NCBI GenBank assembly: GCA_031394335.1 | Contig: JANMXS010000122.1 | Span: 1-5,889 of the forward strand | Source of the DNA: UKL13-2 sp031394335 | Lineage (GTDB): Bacteria > Pseudomonadota > Gammaproteobacteria > Burkholderiales > Usitatibacteraceae | DNA length: 5,889 bases | Direction of reading: 5' to 3' | Shown: positions 4,673 to 5,889 of the stretch, in pieces | How the letters are laid out: each line of letters starts with the position of its first letter | Numbering within the stretch: position 1 is the first letter of the stretch | Position numbers and translations under genes: made by a program | The notes under the pieces: model-generated | What the model saw: only the letters and a program-made list of their open reading frames with translations | What the model was told of the DNA's origin: nothing | The model's database searches: none

Positions 4673-5889
4673 TCGCATCGCTGATCCGCGCCTCAATCGC
4701 CAATCGTTTTCTGGTCCTGCTGAGCGCGGCATTTTTAACGGCCTGGGGATTATGGGCGGTGCAACGCACCCCGCTGGACGCGATTCCCGATCTATCCGAT
4801 GTGCAGGTGATCATCCGCACCACCTTCCCCGGCCAGGCGCCGCAGATTGTGGAGAACCAGATCACCTACCCGCTCACCACCACCATGCTGTCGGTGCCGG
4901 GCGTGAAGACGGTTCGCGGCTATTCATTCTTTGGCGATTCCTTCGTTTACATCCTGTTCGAGGACGGCACCGATCAGTATTGGGCGCGTTCGCGTGTGCT
5001 GGAATATCTGAACCAGGTGCAAAGCCGTTTGCCGCAGAATGCCAAGCCTGCGCTGGGTCCCGATGCCACCGGGGTCGGCTGGATTTATGAATATGCACTG
5101 ATCGACAAAACCGGCAAGCACGATCTTTCCGAGCTGCGCGCCCTACAGGACTGGTTCCTGAAGTACGAATTGAAAACCCTGCCGAATGTTGCCGAGGTCG
5201 CGACCATCGGCGGCATGGTCCGGCAATACCAGGTGGTGCTCGATCCCGACCGCCTGCGCGCCTATAACATTCCGCACGGCAAGATCATCGCGGCCATCCA
5301 GAACGCCAATAAGGAAACCGGCGGCTCGGTACTGGAGCTGGGCGAAGCCGAATACATGGTGCGTGCCAGCGGCTATCTCAAATCGATCGAGGATTTCCAG
5401 TCGATTCCGATAACGACCAGCGACAGCGGGGTGCCGGTACTGCTTAAGGACGTGGCGCGCATTCAACTGGGGCCCGAAATGCGGCGCGGCATTTCGGAAC
5501 TCAATGGCGAAGGAGAAGCCGTCGGCGGCGTGATCGTGATGCGCTCCGGCAAGAATGCGCTGGCGACCATCGATGCCGTGAAGGCCAAACTGGCGCAATT
5601 GAAGCCGGGCTTGCCCGCCGGGGTCGAGATTGTGCCGGTGTATGACCGCTCCGAACTGATCAATCGTGCGGTATCCAATCTGAGCCATAAGCTCATCGAA
5701 GAATTCATCGTCGTCGCGGTAGTCTGTTTTATATTCCTGTTCCATCTGCGCTCGGCCTTGGTGGCCATCGTCTCGTTGCCGTTGGGCATCTTGATGGCCT
5801 TCGTCGTCATGCACTACCAGGGCGTGAACGCCAACATCATGTCGCTGGGCGGGATTGCGATCGCGGTCGGGGCGATGGTCGATGCGGCG
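4669..5889 (+). CDS. cusA: CusA-type Cu(I)/Ag(I) RND efflux pump, N-terminal 407 residues
   Basis: The frame starts at ATG 4669, overlapping the cusB stop as ATGA, with GGAG (4657-4660) 8 nt upstream. It stays open to the window end. The product is the inner-membrane, proton-driven transporter of the tripartite pump. The first transmembrane helix is at about 14-31. The porter region begins with PLDAIPDLSDVQVII (35-49) and contains the near-invariant PGQAPQIVENQITYPLTTTM (54-73). The segments GPDATGVGWIYEYAL (130-144) and EYMVRASGYL (229-238) follow. Later helices are at about 343-360, 363-381 and 388 onward. Numbering coincides with my recollection of E. coli CusA. Met271, Met391 and Met403 fall at methionine-relay positions, and Asp405 is the proton-relay aspartate in AVGAMVDAA. 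The window ends two residues after Asp405. The periplasmic three-Met site lies outside, but the visible sequence favours Cu/Ag over the divalent-metal CzcA type. Confidence 0.95.
   Translation, partial: MIASLIRASIANRFLVLLSAAFLTAWGLWAVQRTPLDAIPDLSDVQVIIRTTFPGQAPQIVENQITYPLTTTMLSVPGVKTVRGYSFFGDSFVYILFEDGTDQYWARSRVLEYLNQVQSRLPQNAKPALGPDATGVGWIYEYALIDKTGKHDLSELRALQDWFLKYELKTLPNVAEVATIGGMVRQYQVVLDPDRLRAYNIPHGKIIAAIQNANKETGGSVLELGEAEYMVRASGYLKSIEDFQSIPITTSDSGVPVLLKDVARIQLGPEMRRGISELNGEGEAVGGVIVMRSGKNALATIDAVKAKLAQLKPGLPAGVEIVPVYDRSELINRAVSNLSHKLIEEFIVVAVVCFIFLFHLRSALVAIVSLPLGILMAFVVMHYQGVNANIMSLGGIAIAVGAMVDAA

Noticed and set aside
3131..4732. A 533-codon open frame on the minus strand opposite the adaptor gene
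   Set aside because: Its translation is His/Arg-rich with no recognisable domain, and it lies antisense to the strongly supported cusB. It is a by-product of codon bias in GC-rich coding DNA.
5143..5814. A 223-codon minus-strand open frame opposite the RND pump
   Set aside because: It is His/Asp/Gln-rich without domain features and opposes highly conserved CusA sequence.

Overview
The window looks like chromosomal DNA from a Gram-negative proteobacterium, most plausibly a betaproteobacterium. This is an inference from moderately GC-rich coding, an outer-membrane factor, a Tat-type signal sequence, and a Cu/Ag efflux operon headed by a small Cys/His-rich exported protein. No rRNA or marker gene is present, so the taxonomy is only a guess.

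Layout. (1) Positions 1-414, minus strand: N-terminal part of an amidase-signature enzyme with a Tat-like leader, cut by the window edge. (2) Positions 415-710: divergent intergenic region with a plausible amidase promoter and no convincing extra gene. (3) Positions 711-1286, plus strand: a small histidine-rich membrane desaturase of the CarF/PEDS1(TMEM189)/FAD4 family. (4) Positions 1287-1470: non-coding gap with a 13-bp inverted repeat followed by a T-rich stretch, then a possible promoter. (5) Positions 1471-5889, plus strand: a heavy-metal efflux operon. It consists of a CopL-like small exported Cys/His protein, a TolC/CusC-type outer-membrane factor, a CusB-type periplasmic adaptor with a CusF-like domain fused to its C-terminus, and the first 407 residues of a CusA-type RND pump, which continues past the window.

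How the genes work together. The three structural genes would form a CusCBA/SilCBA-like tripartite complex moving Cu(I)/Ag(I) from the periplasm across the outer membrane. cusC/cusB and cusB/cusA each overlap by ATGA, pointing to translational coupling and co-transcription. Met residues that bind metal in E. coli CusB and CusA, and the CusA proton-relay Asp405, are present at matching positions, which strongly supports a monovalent Cu/Ag substrate rather than Co/Zn/Cd. The fused CusF domain would supply the metallochaperone function that E. coli provides as a separate protein. In it, the metal-capping Trp of E. coli CusF is replaced by Met.

Nothing here is clearly an undescribed system. The points most worth a second look are the fused chaperone site, the possible leaderless start of the CopL-like gene, the two hairpins flanking that gene, and the bacterial plasmalogen-desaturase-type gene next to a copper operon.
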